In this document: piece after piece, positions 14,389-14,762 of the stretch
Layout of the letters: each line of letters begins with the position of its first letter
Numbering within the stretch: the first letter of the stretch is position 1
From: Candidatus Aminicenantota bacterium
Lineage (GTDB): Bacteria > Acidobacteriota > Aminicenantia > UBA2199
NCBI GenBank assembly: GCA_020355945.1
Contig: CP070627.1
Coordinates: 518,959 to 533,720 of the forward strand
Reading direction: 5' to 3'
Length of the DNA: 14,762 nt
Made by a program: the position numbers and the translations under genes
The notes under the pieces: model-generated
Database searches by the model: none
What the model was told of the DNA's origin: nothing
The model's input: the letters and a program-made list of their open reading frames with translations, nothing else

Positions 14389-14583
14389 TTAACCGGCTTC
14401 CCGCAGGGTGTCTACCGGATTGGTTCTTGCGGCTTTTAATGTTTGGAAGGAAAGGGTTAAAAATGCAATGACCAGTGAAGCAAAAGCAGCCAACAAGAAG
14501 GGCCAGACCGTTAACGGGACTTGATAAACAAATTCATTCAGCCACATTCTTATGGCATAGTAACCGCAGGGCCAACTTGAAAA
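14389..14583 (-). pseudogene. C-terminal remnant of an FtsX/MacB-type ABC permease
   Basis: The minus strand encodes 64 residues ending in TNPVDTLREAG and a stop. WPCGYYAIRMWLNEFVYQ (about residues 4-21) and LKAARTNPVDTLR match the last periplasmic stretch and tail of MacB/FtsX-type permeases. The final transmembrane helix (LLAAFASLVIAFLTLSF) lies between them. Directly upstream in the same frame is a stop (TAA, complement of 14584-14586), then AT-rich noncoding-looking DNA, so the roughly 700 N-terminal residues of a full permease are missing. No start codon or RBS precedes the fragment. It is a decayed gene end. Confidence 0.75.
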
Positions 14584-14762
14584 TTAAGAGGAAATAACAA
14601 AAATTGTTGCGAGTTAAAAATATTTTTAAAATATACACGAATAAGCGCTTAATGTAAATATATCTAACATTTCAGCCATAGATAAAATTCTTAAAAAATT
14701 GTTAAATAAAAATTTAATAAAAATTTTTATTATCAATATGTTAAAAAGAATAGACTTATAGA
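14584..14762. other. AT-rich end of the window, no gene seen
   Basis: Strongly A/T-biased compared with the flanking genes. It contains an 18-bp perfect palindrome TAATAAAAATTTTTATTA at 14715-14732. No reading frame, RBS or RNA gene is convincing. It may be a deletion scar, an imported stretch or a promoter region of a gene beyond the edge. Confidence 0.5.

Overview
The window looks like a piece of the chromosome of a Gram-negative, probably anaerobic or microaerobic, environmental bacterium. One gene encodes an outer-membrane beta-barrel that ends in Phe. The moderate-to-low GC content, the many interspersed short repeats, an FtsX/MacB-type remnant and a Bacteroidota-like RiPP leader would fit an Aminicenantota/Acidobacteriota-like or Bacteroidota-like lineage. 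That placement is a guess from gene style; there is no rRNA or other marker to fix it. I see no tRNA, rRNA, CRISPR array, transposase or phage gene.

Layout, left to right. A possible partial gene runs off the left edge on the minus strand. It is followed by a ROK-family sugar kinase (+), a single-domain AraC-type HTH protein (+) with a clear promoter, and a large minus-strand gene for a zinc metalloprotease/beta-propeller/outer-membrane-barrel fusion. Thioredoxin reductase (trxB, -) lies directly upstream of that gene. trxB is flanked by two inverted copies of a roughly 66-bp repeat. Each copy holds a sigma70-like promoter next to a GC-rich palindrome: one copy supplies the likely trxB promoter and the other supplies the start codon of the protease gene. 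Next come a small orphan gene (-) and a translationally coupled pair, a LOG-family (nucleotide 5'-phosphoribohydrolase-like) protein and QueF (queuosine pathway).

A convergent region of about 385 bp with a terminator-like hairpin separates queF from a secreted ankyrin-repeat protein (-) whose promoter implies a leaderless or near-leaderless mRNA. Divergent from the ankyrin gene is an 81-codon peptide gene. Its leader strongly resembles the class I lanthipeptide / GG-Bacteroidales RiPP leader, and its core has eight Cys and many Thr. No modification enzyme is present. It is followed by a long hairpin, a structured leader region, two GT4 glycosyltransferases and a GlcF/LldE-like iron-sulfur protein, all on the plus strand. 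A GntR/FCD regulator faces them, and beyond it lies the C-terminal remnant of an FtsX/MacB-type ABC permease in very AT-rich DNA.

The most interesting items are the orphan Cys/Thr-rich RiPP precursor with its hairpin, the promoter-bearing inverted repeats around trxB (one co-opted as a gene 5' end), the three-part outer-membrane protease, and a QueF whose expected active-site His appears to be Tyr.
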